Below, piece after piece: positions 8,646 to 17,214 of a stretch of DNA of 64,000 nucleotides. The first letter of the stretch is position 1. Each line of letters starts with the position of its first letter. Source of the stretch: Longimicrobiales bacterium. GTDB lineage: Bacteria; Gemmatimonadota; Gemmatimonadetes; Longimicrobiales; Gaopeijiaceae. Where the stretch lies: contig OX639991.1 in NCBI GenBank assembly GCA_951828585.1, positions 2,760,576 through 2,824,575 of the forward strand, given 5' to 3'. A model generated the notes under the pieces. It was given only the letters and a program-made list of their open reading frames with translations, was not told where the DNA came from and did no database searches. The position numbers were made by a program, and so were the translations under genes.

Positions 8646-9881
8646 GCTCTTACCGTCGTCTTACCCCTCACCCACTCATGCAACAGTGGCCCCGGCGCCA
8701 CCGACCCGGCTGTGGACGCACCCCTGACCGCCACGACCGAGGACATCTACACGGTGGGCGCAAGCGCCGGAGAGGAATGGGAAACGTTCGGCCGGATCGG
8801 CGCGGTTGCCTTCAACGCCGACGGCGAACTCTTGGTCTTCGACGCACAGAGCTACCGGGTCATCGTGGTTGGTTCCGACGGCGGCCTCCTCCGCACCTTC
8901 GGACGGCAGGGCGAGGGGCCCGGCGAATTGCAGGCGCCGCTTGCCTTCAACGTCCTCCGCGACGGGCGCGCGGCCATCTTCGACTTCGGCCGCCCGGGCG
9001 CCTTTGAAGTCTTCGACGCGGCGGGCGAATTCGAGACAAGCGTCACGGTCGACATCATGCAGGGGGTGCCCGGAAGCCTTCTCCTGCCCTTGCCCGATGG
9101 ACGCCTGGTGTCCGCCGGCGGGCCCCGCTTCAGCTCTCCCTCTTCCGGCGACGAGTCATCGGAAGAGGAGGACTATCGGCGCGATATCCATGTCTTTTCA
9201 CTGTCCGGGAATGACCCCGAAGTCCTGTACAGGGCATGGGACCTTCCCCCCACCGAGACCGACGTGACGGTCGAGAACGAGGCGGGGCGGACGGAAATGA
9301 CCATCAACCGCATGCGCGCCTTCGAACCCGGGCTGCACCTGGCCGTCCGCGCCGATGGCCAACTCGCGGTTGCGGACTCCACGGCCTACGAGGTGAAGCT
9401 GGTCGACGCGGCGGGAAACGTGACCGGGACCTTCGGCAGGCCCATCGCGCCCGTGGTGGTGACCGAGGCGATCCGGGAGGCCACGAGGGCGTACCGCATC
9501 GAACAGCTCAGCATCTCGTCGCAGATCGGACTATTGGGACAGCAGATGTCCAGCGCCGAGGCGGCCCAGTTCCGCGAGATGCTGGCGGAGCAGGTCGAAA
9601 CCATGATCTTCGCGGACGAGATTCCGGTGATCGCGGGAATGGCCGTGGACTGGGAGGGCCGGATCTGGATTGCGCGTTCGCCGTCGGAGGTGGGTGGAGA
9701 AGGGCTTACCGATGTTCTGAATGCGGATGGGGATTACCTGGGGACGCTGTCGGCCGGTGGGCTCGCGATCCCCGACGCATTCGGCCCGGACGGGCTCATG
9801 GCCTACATCGAGGCCGACGAAATGGGCGTTCAGAGGGTGCGGGTCATCAGGCTGGCGGCGCTCGAGGGTGAAGTTTCGTGA
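8625..9881 (+). CDS. Six-bladed beta-propeller lipoprotein
   Basis: Exported protein of 418 residues: signal peptide with lipobox LTHSC (Cys19), then a propeller of NHL/6-bladed type. Blades are visible as repeated strand pairs ending in D-x-G steps, for example FNADGELLVFDAQSYRVIVV and FDAAGEFETSV, and the family hallmark GRQGEGPGELQAP. A C-terminal blade reads VDWEGRIWIARS. No catalytic residues are evident; such proteins are presumed binding or scaffold proteins at the cell surface. It belongs to the same family as 14053, 45913, 47307 and the propeller half of 39590. Partner unknown. Confidence 0.85.
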   Translation: MNRSCLLALTVVLPLTHSCNSGPGATDPAVDAPLTATTEDIYTVGASAGEEWETFGRIGAVAFNADGELLVFDAQSYRVIVVGSDGGLLRTFGRQGEGPGELQAPLAFNVLRDGRAAIFDFGRPGAFEVFDAAGEFETSVTVDIMQGVPGSLLLPLPDGRLVSAGGPRFSSPSSGDESSEEEDYRRDIHVFSLSGNDPEVLYRAWDLPPTETDVTVENEAGRTEMTINRMRAFEPGLHLAVRADGQLAVADSTAYEVKLVDAAGNVTGTFGRPIAPVVVTEAIREATRAYRIEQLSISSQIGLLGQQMSSAEAAQFREMLAEQVETMIFADEIPVIAGMAVDWEGRIWIARSPSEVGGEGLTDVLNADGDYLGTLSAGGLAIPDAFGPDGLMAYIEADEMGVQRVRVIRLAALEGEVS

Positions 9882-10188
9882 GGCCCCGACTTGCAGCTCG
9901 GGCGTCCTGCTTGCCCTTGTTGCTGGCCTCACAGGTGCAGGAGGCGAATCCACGCCGCCTTGCACGAGGTCGCCTGAGTGGGATTTCGCAGTGGGCGACG
10001 TAACCGAGGTCAGGGATCGGAAGCCGCCCTGTCGCATCGAGTTTCGCGAGACCGGCGTGCGCCTCCGGGCCGTGGCCGATGGATCGAGACCGGGATGGAC
10101 TGTTGGCAGGCGATCGAGGGCATTACCTCCGCATGGCGGATTCCGCTGGAGCCCTGATGGCACCGCGACGACTTACACGGATCTCTAA
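9878..10188 (+). pseudogene. Fragment of another beta-propeller lipoprotein gene
   Basis: GTG at 9878 overlaps the preceding stop (GTGA) and opens a signal-peptide-like run (VRPRLAARASCLPLLLAS) that ends at 10003. In the next frame the sequence continues as SSGVLLALVAGLTGAG, then EWDFAVGDVTEVRD, then IEFRETGVRLRAVADGS, which resembles the first blade of this lipoprotein family, and stops at 10188 after only about 70 more residues. The natural reading needs at least one frame change and the rest of the propeller is missing. I treat it as a truncated, frameshifted copy adjacent to an intact relative. Confidence 0.5.
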
Positions 10189-10235
10189 CGATCTAACGGC
10201 TAAGAAGGGATAGAGGGCATACGTACGCAGGGACC

Positions 10236-10418
10236 GGACGTGTCAGCTTCGCGTTCTTCGCGGACCTGGAGAAGCGAAGGATGCTTTACGCCACCCCGGG
10301 GCGGAAGGGGGATGTGCTGGGAGAGTTCCGAGCCGATCTCGTGGCCCACGGGGGAAGCGGGAATGGCGTCGAGGAGCTGTGCATGGACATGTCCGCAGCG
10401 TACAAGGTGGTCCAGTAA
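10236..10418 (+). pseudogene. ISL3-family transposase remnant
   Basis: A 60-codon open stretch without a start reads GRVSFAFFADLEKRRMLYAT and then DLVAHGGSGNGVEELCMDMS, ending at TAA 10416. This matches the part of ISL3 (DDE_Tnp_ISL3) transposases where a conserved strand gives the colour-coded pattern K-R-x-L-x-x-x-P-G, then D-L-x-x-H-G-G and the catalytic-region MDMS-A. Nothing recognisable of the element lies before or after, so only an internal scrap survives. Recognition is by motif resemblance only; an HMM search would settle it. Confidence 0.55.
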
Positions 10419-10487
10419 CCATCCGCAAACACTCGTCCGGAATTCCTCCGATGGCTCCACTCGCGGATCACCCAGGGACGCTCCCCT

Positions 10488-11251
10488 TCAAAAACTCCCT
10501 TCAACCCACACCCAGTGTCCAGGGCTGGTAACTTTGGTGTAGCAGGTTAGGGAATTCGGACCGGCGGGACATGAGTAGTAATCTGCGCCATTCGGGCCAC
10601 CGGATTGCTTGGGGCCGCTACAAGTCCCCAAGCCTATACATGTCGTCTGGAAGGTCGGAGGGACCCAAAGCCAGTATCCGAATGTGTTGTTGTTGTTGCC
10701 GCCGCCGCCGCCGCCGCTGCTGGGCGGGGGAGGCGGGGTCTCGTAGCAGTCGTCGTACCAATCCTTGGCTGTTTTCTTTACCCAGGCCTCGCTCCTATTC
10801 GGGTAGGAGTGGTGGGTAACCTCATGCCCAAGATAGTCGGGCCGAAGGTCTTTTCGCCACCCGATCAAGTAATGATTCGGGTCGTGAAAGCCTCCTAGCC
10901 AATTGGACGTATTCCTGTTGGCCAGGGAGTCGAAGGTGATCTTGTACGTATCACCCTTCCATGCTCTCTCGAACAGATCCACGAAGAACTTCGGGTCTTG
11001 CTGCAACTGCCCTTCACCGCAGCGCCATACACGAATCCCCTCATGGCATGGGCCCACGAGCTTGTAAGCATGATGTCACACCCGTATGAGTCGTAGCCGC
11101 TATTGCCCAGCGCGGTCGTGAGTGCCGGGCAGTTGAGGAGCGGGTTCTCGCTAATCTGCAGTGGCGGGATTTCCATTATCCAGCGGGTGCCCACGGTACC
11201 CGCTGCCAAGGCGAGCGCAAGAACAGGGCCGACAACACTCAGGGCCTTCAA
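10488..11251 (-). pseudogene. Exported HExxH protein (putative zinc metalloprotease), frameshifted
   Basis: ATG at 11251 starts a signal peptide (MKALSVVGPVLALALAAGTV) and a Cys-containing domain, open to about 11013. The downstream frame then carries FFVDLFERAWKGDTY, YLGHEVTHHSYPNRSEAW (HEVTH fits the HExxH zinc-protease pattern) and a C-terminal low-complexity linker of Pro, Gly and Asn encoded by CCG and TTG triplet runs near 10690-10720, ending at 10488. Joining needs a -1 shift in VKG/GEGQLQQD. The ATG overlaps the upstream gene's stop (ATGA). Either a real lesion, a sequencing error or recoding; no classic slippery heptamer is seen. The substrate is unknown and the family is not one I recognise. 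Confidence 0.55.
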
Positions 11252-12011
11252 CGGTCTATCCGAAAGGTGTTGGATGAATGGGTAGTACCAGCAGGGGCTA
11301 CGCGCACGCTATACGCAAGCCAGCCCAGCACGCCGGGGGCACCGCGGGCGGTGGCGGCCACCCGATCATAGGCGGCCAAAGCCTCATCGCGGGTGACGCG
11401 CCGGACCAGCACGGCACTGCCTGGCTCCAATGGTTCCTCCGGGAACGTACCTAATACCTCATCGTAAAGATCTTCGTTAAACGGAACCTGCCGGTTACGA
11501 AATGTGCGAAGGTCGACTATAACGCCGCCGGTACCGGTTGGGTCCGTCGGCAAGCCTGGCCAAGGAGGGTCCAGGAATGGGGCGGGCTGGTGTCTCACGC
11601 TGTAAACCACCAATAGTAGACCGTCAGCGTCCGCACCCGGGAGCCTGCAAATGGGATCGCCATAGAAGTCTCTCTTGTCAAGGTTACAGATCCTCGGATC
11701 GTCGCGAACTACCTTCCACCCTCTCGCGACGGCGACTTCCTCGACCGCCGGGGACCAATTGGGGTCTTCCGGCCGTTGTGACCTGAACTCCACGAATACG
11801 CTTTCGCCCAACCCGAATGTCCGGTCGCCCTGGTGGACCGTGGTCCGGCGCTCCAGGTCCACGATGTGGTCCAGGGCGGCAATGACCGCCGCATCGTTTT
11901 CTGCAAGCCCCGGCAGAACCAGGAGGGGGGGGCATCCGATTCGCACGCCGAGATGGCGGTGCCGAGCGCCAAGGTGACGGTTGCCAATGATTTGGTGGTG
12001 GGTTGCATCAT
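11248..12011 (-). pseudogene. Lipoprotein of unknown function, off-frame at a G8/C8 tract
   Basis: ATG at 12011 encodes a clear lipoprotein signal (MMQPTTKSLATVTLALGTAISAC), running into GATG-C8-TCC at 11925-11932. After the tract the coding-like sequence continues in another frame: LAENDAAVIAALDHIVDLER, then GLGESVFVEF, then the end at 11248 (NTFRIDR). One extra C (nine) would join them as ACESDAPPLLVLPGLAEND. So the gene is off in this sequence but could switch by slippage, or the tract is a sequencing error. Its stop overlaps the start of the HExxH protein, so the two form a coupled pair. No family recognised. Confidence 0.6.
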
Positions 12012-12085
12012 CTAGATTGCTCCATGTGCGGCGGGTGAAGTGCCTCTCATCTTCATATTCACCTGAGCTTTCGAAACCGCATTCA

Positions 12086-12791
12086 ACCCGCTTATTCGGC
12101 AACTCCGGCTTTTCGGAGCCGAAAGACAACGAAGGCGAATCACACCGGAAAACGCAACCCCTGCGAGGCCGCCAGGTCCGGCGGCTGCGTCTGGGCCGAT
12201 CGCGGTATGGGCACCGTAAGTCGGTGCAGGAGAACGCGTGGTGGGAACGGCGCAAGCGCTGGGATCCGCCGCACCTGCGACTCCACGAGGCTCTACCTTT
12301 TCCGGGCGAGCACCCCCGTGCCCCCAACGGAGCCCCGGAGCCCCCCTCCGGGCCGGCGGAAGGCACCGCCCGGCCGGGCGCGCAGCACGCTCAGGCCGAG
12401 CCCGGTGTGCCGTCCTTCGTGGCCGGGCACCGGCCCGGGCAGCGTCTCATGGTCGGTCGGGCCGGAATCGCGGCGGGCCGCCCGCGCGAACGACCATCCG
12501 CGCGGGCCCGTGTCCCTCGATCTTCCCGCGCCCCCTCGCCCCCATTCAGGCAGGCGAAACGCGAAGGGGGCACCGGACCCGGGGGACGGCAACCGCTCCC
12601 GAGTCCCGGTGATCCGCTCGTCGCCGGTCGCGACCCTGACCGGGCTTGTGGCGTTTCGCAATCCCATGCCACCCGTTTCACCCGGGAAAGACCCCGATGG
12701 ACCGTGGCGAGATTGCCGTAACAGGTGACGCTCACGCCACTTACGGTTCGCACGCCAATCCTGGCTGAGAGGGCTCGTGAATAACGCGGGT
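12086..12791. mobile_element. Possible 706-bp non-autonomous element (IS1380-like ends)
   Basis: The left end ACCCGC-TTATTC (12086-12097) and the reverse complement of the right end ACCCGCGTTATTCACGAG (12774-12791) agree over 12 bases with a 1-base gap. TTCA stands on both sides (12082-12085 and 12792-12795). The ends resemble those of the IS1380 element at 3554 (TTATTCACGA core). A hairpin CTCCG-N6-CGGAG lies just inside the left end. The interior has no plausible coding frame, only low-complexity GC-rich open frames. This would be a deletion derivative moved in trans. Short repeats make chance matches possible, hence modest confidence. 12797-13057 next to it shows nothing. Confidence 0.4.
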
Positions 12792-13057
12792 TTCAAGGTA
12801 GCGAATCAGCATCGTACGGGCGGGCTAGGTGGATTTTCTCGACTCCTTGACAGGTGGCACGGTGTGGCCCGATTCCCGCCGCTCAGCGTTGCCGGACCAT
12901 CCTCTACACGCACTTCCTCCAGAAGGGGGACCATGCGACGGCCCCCCCTTGCCTATAGCATGCACCCGAACGTCGTGGGGTCCGGCACGTGGATCCAGCC
13001 GAGGGTCAGTCTGGCGCACGCACCGTCGCTCGAGCATACTTCCATCCCCACACACCC

Positions 13058-13213
13058 TCACTCCAGCATCTTGAACACCCCGTCCTGCGCGTCCCGGTAG
13101 AACTCGATATACATCTTCGTCCACAAGTCGTCGTCGAGGTTCGTCAGCTCCCGCCGCGCCGCCACCCGCATCGGCAGCACGGCCACATGCCTGTCCACGG
13201 CCAGCACTTGTCG
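13058..13213 (-). pseudogene. C-terminal remnant of an unrecognised gene
   Basis: Reading down from 13213, about 50 codons without a start give a protein-like tail: GQRQVLAVDRHVAVLPMRVA, then LDDDLWTKMYIEFYRDAQDG, ending VFKMLE at a TGA (13058-13060). Upstream in frame there are stops, so the body of the gene is gone. I do not recognise the family. It lies in the decayed stretch between the possible element at 12086-12791 and the VanZ gene. Confidence 0.3.
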
Positions 13214-13345
13214 TTGCCCCGCCTATTACGAACTGACAAGGACACCAAAGGCCAAAGGGCTCCAGTCCGGCCGGCCCAGGGGGGTGGGAGCCCGAGTGCC
13301 TCGAGCCGAGGACCCTGGCTGGTCAATGAGGAGCGGCTGATTCCC

Positions 13346-13933
13346 CTACGGCGGATCAAGCGGCCCCATCGCCGGCCCCACCAGCGACGACCCCCACCGC
13401 CGCGCCCGCCGCAACGCCACGCTTGCAACAACCGCCATCACCGCGGCCAGCACGTTGAACAGGATGTCGACCGGGTCGAAGACGCGGCCGGGAATCAGCT
13501 TCTGGATCCCCTCGTCGATCACGCCCACGAGCGACGCGGCCACGATCGCGAGCAAAGCGGGCGCGGGCACCCGTCGGCCCTGGCCCCTTCGTTCCGTCAG
13601 CGCCTCATGGATGAAGACTGCCACCACGCCGTACTCCACCAGGTGCGAGCGCTCCGTCGGGGCCGACATGCGCACGATGATCAGGAGGTAGGCGGCCGCG
13701 ACTCCCAGCGCGACCGCGATCTCGGCGCCGCCGGGCCGCGCCTTCAACCCCTGCGTGATGACGGTCAGCAGAACCAGGATGCAGCCGAGCAGGAAGAGCC
13801 ATACGGAGAAGAAGTCGTTGCCCAGCTGTTCGGTCAGCGTGCGTGCGAGACCAAGGGTGGAGTAGATGGCCGCCACGACGACCGCGGTCCAGACCCAGAG
13901 TCGGCGCTCCCGCCTGGAAGAGAAGAAGGACAT
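13346..13933 (-). CDS. VanZ-like integral membrane protein
   Basis: A 195-residue inner-membrane protein with about four to five hydrophobic segments. The family signature is in the C-terminal half: ERSHLVEYGVVAVFIHEAL, then GVIDEGIQKLIPGRVFDPVDIL and FNVLAAVMAV (the D-E-x-x-Q and R-x-x-D-x-x-D pattern of VanZ/PF04892). Named after the teicoplanin-resistance accessory protein, the family has no agreed biochemical role and occurs widely in bacteria. Transcribed divergently from the propeller gene at 14053, with the double-palindrome site between them. Confidence 0.8.
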   Translation of the reverse strand: MSFFSSRRERRLWVWTAVVVAAIYSTLGLARTLTEQLGNDFFSVWLFLLGCILVLLTVITQGLKARPGGAEIAVALGVAAAYLLIIVRMSAPTERSHLVEYGVVAVFIHEALTERRGQGRRVPAPALLAIVAASLVGVIDEGIQKLIPGRVFDPVDILFNVLAAVMAVVASVALRRARRWGSSLVGPAMGPLDPP

Positions 13934-14026
13934 GGGGTGAATCTAGCAGTATCCCGCGGAAAAACCTCTCCCGGCATTCGAGCGGCGATGCATCCGCGCT
14001 GGACCGCTTCGCTTCACCTGTTCACA

Positions 14027-14067
14027 ATGTAAAGTCGGCATTACATTATGTCATGTCCAGTATACAT
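14027..14067 (+). promoter_or_regulatory. Double-palindrome site, copy A
   Basis: ATGTAA-N8-TTACAT, one base, then ATGTCA-N8-ATACAT. Two 20-bp palindromes, centre to centre 21 bp, that is two DNA turns. The start ATG of the propeller gene (14053) sits inside the second palindrome, at the same offset as in copies B (52088) and C (60488). Either a cooperative repressor operator or a promoter with TACATT as -10 box and a leaderless start. Confidence 0.65.
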
Positions 14068-15303
14068 TATGCCTTTCGGAGATCCCACGTCGCCGTCATC
14101 TTGCTTTCGGCAGCGTGCGGCGTTTCCGACCGGAGCGAGGCAATCGGTCCGGGCCGCGTGGACAGCGCGGGGGTGGAGATCGTCCGGAACATGGATGAGC
14201 TGTGGCCTCGCGGGGAACTCGTTCAGCCCGCCAGGCGCGTCTTCGGTTCCGAAGAAGAAGGCCCGGAACTCTTCGGTAGAGGCGTCACCGCTCGACTTCA
14301 TCGGAATGGATCGCTGTGGATCGCGGATTCGCAGGCCCAGGAGATCCGGGTATTCGACCCCGGCTCCGGGGCGCATCTGTTTACGATCGGTGGGAGGGGC
14401 GACGGCCCGGGTGAGTTCCGGCGGAGTGCGTTCCTCGGGTTCGATGGCGACGGAAGTGCCTACGTGTATGACTCTGAGCACCGGCGACTATCGGTGTTCT
14501 CCGAGAGCGGGGAGTTCCTGAACAGCAAACTGATGCCGTCGTCCCTCGGCATCTCGCCGCGGCCACTTCATGTGACCCCGGCGGGAACCCTTCTTGGCCA
14601 AATCCCGAGAGAAATAAGGCGCATACCGGTGGACGGCTCGACTGTGAGGGATACGGTCAGAATCTGGACCATGCCGCTGGACGGTACGGCCCCCACTTTG
14701 GTGTGGAAGGCCCCGAGCGCACTGTGGTACTTCCGGGATGGAGTGCAGGTCGTCGTTCCGTACACCGGGGTCCTTCCAGCACCTTACGTCGGCGGTTCAC
14801 TCTGGGGGCTCCGGGACGACCGGGTCTACGTGACCGATGCCGCCGGGGAGGCGTCGTATACGGTGTACGGCCCGGCAGGTCTCGAGCGCAGGGTCGAAAT
14901 CGATCGGGCGCCCCGCCGGATCGATGACTTCTCCGCGTCGAAGTTCGTTGAGCGTTTGCGGGGCATCCCCCTTCCCGAGTCCCGGGTGCGATTCTACGAA
15001 AGACACTTGTCCGACATGCCGATTCCCGAGGCACAACGACGGCCCTGGGATGCCCTGGTGGTTACGGATGAAGGCGGCGCGTGGCTCCTGCGAACGGGCG
15101 ACGCCGAAGCGGTGATGGTCGGCGCCCCACCGAATGATCGAACCTGGGACGTATTCGACGCCGAGGGCATCCTCGTCGGCGATATCCGACTGCCCGCCAA
15201 CGTCGGGCCGGTTCAGGTGAGCGGACAGTCCGTGCTGACGATCGTGGGTGACGAAATGGGTCGTAGCACGGTCGCGATCCATGACGTGCGCTGGACTGGG
15301 TAA
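14053..15303 (+). CDS. Six-bladed beta-propeller lipoprotein
   Basis: Exported lipoprotein of 416 residues. ATG 14053 is the only start that keeps the signal peptide MSSIHYAFRRSHVAVILLSAAC (Cys22 in LSAAC). The propeller follows, with DSAGVEIVRN, the hallmark GGRGDGPGEFRRS, YVYDSEHRRLSVFSESGEF and a closing blade WDVFDAEGILVGDIRLP. No ribosome-binding sequence precedes the ATG, which lies within the double-palindrome site; translation from a leaderless mRNA is possible. Longer readings back to 13843 run through the divergent promoter region. Function unknown beyond surface ligand or partner binding. Confidence 0.82.
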   Translation: MSSIHYAFRRSHVAVILLSAACGVSDRSEAIGPGRVDSAGVEIVRNMDELWPRGELVQPARRVFGSEEEGPELFGRGVTARLHRNGSLWIADSQAQEIRVFDPGSGAHLFTIGGRGDGPGEFRRSAFLGFDGDGSAYVYDSEHRRLSVFSESGEFLNSKLMPSSLGISPRPLHVTPAGTLLGQIPREIRRIPVDGSTVRDTVRIWTMPLDGTAPTLVWKAPSALWYFRDGVQVVVPYTGVLPAPYVGGSLWGLRDDRVYVTDAAGEASYTVYGPAGLERRVEIDRAPRRIDDFSASKFVERLRGIPLPESRVRFYERHLSDMPIPEAQRRPWDALVVTDEGGAWLLRTGDAEAVMVGAPPNDRTWDVFDAEGILVGDIRLPANVGPVQVSGQSVLTIVGDEMGRSTVAIHDVRWTG

Positions 15304-15321
15304 CACCTCTCCTACCGATTG

Positions 15322-15372
15322 GACAGCCAGCATCGCACTGGACAGCCAGCATCGCAGACAGCCAGCATCGCA
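15322..15372. repeat. Three direct copies of GACAGCCAGCATCGCA
   Basis: Exact 16-base copies at 15322-15337, 15341-15356 and 15357-15372, immediately outside the left end of the insertion sequence at 15374. The first two are separated by CTG, the last two abut. No coding capacity. They may reflect repeated target duplication or slippage at the insertion site. Confidence 0.85.
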
Positions 15373-15373
15373 C

Positions 15374-17104
15374 TGTCAAACCGGAATAGAAATGTCCGGG
15401 GGTAGAGCGAAATAGAAATGTCCCCCCCTGGGTGGGTGTTTGCCACTCCCGGCCAGCCTGAGCGGGTTGGGGGTGGGGTGGGTAGTGGGACCCCCCGATC
15501 GGAGGGACGGGCATGCCCGGCCCGGAGATCGGGGGGTTGCCGGCGGTCGCGTTGGTCTGGGTCACACCCTGCCTTGCCCGGACGGTGTGGGTCCACGAGG
15601 CGGTGATCATACCGATCCCGCATCCGATTTCCGGCGAGGTCCCCGGCCATCAGCGCCGCTCGCGAGTCCGGCATCCGGCAGATCGGCAGGCCGTCCGTTG
15701 CGCGCAGCCTCTTGTTCCGCGAGGCGCTTGTCCCGCCGTGCCATGGCCATCCGGGCACCCCCGTGGATTTGCTTTCGCCATGGATGGTCCGGTGGGGGCT
15801 TCGGCGGCTTGGACCCCGGCTTGCGGGGCTTCGCGGGCTGAGTCTTCGTCGGTGTTGCCGGGGGACGGGCCCGACCCAGGGACTCGACGGCCAGGTAGCG
15901 TTGGCCGATCCGGAAGTGGATGTCCCCGCAAAGTCGGCGCTCAACGACGACCTCGTCACCGGGCCGAACACCTCGGGCCTCCCGCTCCGGGATCTGCCAG
16001 TACCGGTTCTTGAAGCGGATGATGAAGTCACGGGCCACCTTCCGGGTCTCCGTCTCGGCAAACAGGGCCTCCAGATCTATGCCGGGCGGCAAGGGCCGGT
16101 GCGCGTCGAGGGCACTCTGGGGCGCGACCACGAAGCGCTCGTTCCAGAACGGAACCCAGGAATCGGCCAGGAAGCGGTTCGCTGCGTCAAGGGTGGAGAT
16201 CCCTGCCACCCGCATTTCCTTGATCAGGCGGTCCTGCGCCGTACCGAAGGTCCGCTCGACTCGTCCCTTCGCCTGGGGAGAGCCTGCCAGGATCACCTCG
16301 ACCCCCAACTCGCCCAGCGCCCGGGAGATGATCGTATCGGTCCGCTCCTCCTTCTTCGCCAGCCACTGCCCGAAGTGTCCGGCGTGGTCCGTGTAGACAG
16401 CCAGGGGGCGGCCGTGGCGCTGCAGGTATCCGATGATCGCCCGGCGGTTCTCCGCACCGTCGTCGCGCTCGACGAAGCGGGCCATCATCAGCCGGCTCGT
16501 CGCATCGTCATGGATCGAGATCAGCACCTGGTCGCCCGCAGCCCGGTCCTCCAGCCACGCATGCACCGAGCTGTCCCACTGTTCCAGCTCGCCCAACGCC
16601 GCCCGCCGCGGACGCCGGCTGCGGTGCTTGGCCCGCCTGCGCTGCCGCTTCCACAGGCCGGCCTCCATCATCCAGCCCCGCAGCGTGTCCGGGCTCACCC
16701 GCAGCGCGAAGCTTCTCTCCAGGTGCTCCGCAAGCAGCGTAGGCCCGAAGTCTCGGTACAGCGGTTCCCTCGCGACTTCCAGCGCCCGCTCTCGAAACCC
16801 CCGCGGCAACGCCCTGTTCGACCGCCGCCCGCGCAGTCCGTGCACTACGGCCGCATCGCCCTCAGCCTCGAACTTCCGGCGCAACCTGCGAAAATGCCGT
16901 CGCGTCACCCCGATCCGCACCGCTCCCGCAGCCGCGCTAAGCACTCCCTCCTTCACCTGTCTCAACACCGAGATGCGATCCCTCTCCTTCAGACTCAAGT
17001 CCATTTGCTCCTCTCCCGGATCCGGTTCCGTCGTTGACCGAACATGATCCGAAAGAGGACATTTCTACTTCGCTAAGGGAGGACATTGCTAAATCGGCGC
17101 GACA
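15374..17104 (-). mobile_element. ISNCY (IS1202-type) insertion sequence
   Basis: A transposase gene between ends that both begin TGTC and carry two internal copies of the same box. Left: TAGAAATGTCC at 15389-15399 and again about 15414-15424. Right, inverted: GGACATTGCTAAATC (17081) and GGACATTTCTACTTCG (17057). The length of 1,731 bp fits the family. No exact target duplication is seen; the left flank instead consists of three 16-bp repeats. Between the left end and the transposase stop lies a hairpin with CCCCCCGATC and GATCGGGGGG arms (about 15490-15536), probably a terminator inside the element. Confidence 0.8.
15607..17004 (-). CDS. ISNCY-family (IS1202-type) transposase
   Basis: A 465-residue transposase: N-terminal helix-turn-helix (residues about 5-110, including VLRQVKEGVLSAAAGAVRIGV), an rve/DDE integrase core with HDDATSRLMMARF, YTDHAGHF and SPQAKGRVERTFGTAQDRL supplying the acidic triad, and a basic Pro-rich tail ending with DHPWRK, a signature of this group. 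ATG at 17004 has GAGAGGAG upstream. No lesion is visible. It reads leftwards within the element and ends near an internal hairpin. Confidence 0.93.
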   Translation of the reverse strand: MDLSLKERDRISVLRQVKEGVLSAAAGAVRIGVTRRHFRRLRRKFEAEGDAAVVHGLRGRRSNRALPRGFRERALEVAREPLYRDFGPTLLAEHLERSFALRVSPDTLRGWMMEAGLWKRQRRRAKHRSRRPRRAALGELEQWDSSVHAWLEDRAAGDQVLISIHDDATSRLMMARFVERDDGAENRRAIIGYLQRHGRPLAVYTDHAGHFGQWLAKKEERTDTIISRALGELGVEVILAGSPQAKGRVERTFGTAQDRLIKEMRVAGISTLDAANRFLADSWVPFWNERFVVAPQSALDAHRPLPPGIDLEALFAETETRKVARDFIIRFKNRYWQIPEREARGVRPGDEVVVERRLCGDIHFRIGQRYLAVESLGRARPPATPTKTQPAKPRKPGSKPPKPPPDHPWRKQIHGGARMAMARRDKRLAEQEAARNGRPADLPDAGLASGADGRGPRRKSDAGSV

Positions 17105-17214
17105 CAGCCCGTCTCAGCACGGTTGCCGGGACGAACCCTCCACTCCTACCTTGAAGCCAGACCCGCAACCGCCCGGATCGCCCACTCGGTTGCAACAGCG
17201 CCAGGAGGATGAAG

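Noticed and set aside
10488-11251. Programmed -1 frameshifting in the HExxH gene
   Set aside because: No X-XXY-YYZ slippery heptamer or downstream structure near 11013; a lesion or sequencing error is simpler.
12207-12796. Several overlapping open frames of 120-170 codons on both strands
   Set aside because: Compositionally biased (Arg, Pro, Gly), no family resemblance, no ribosome-binding sites; better explained as non-coding interior of the possible element.
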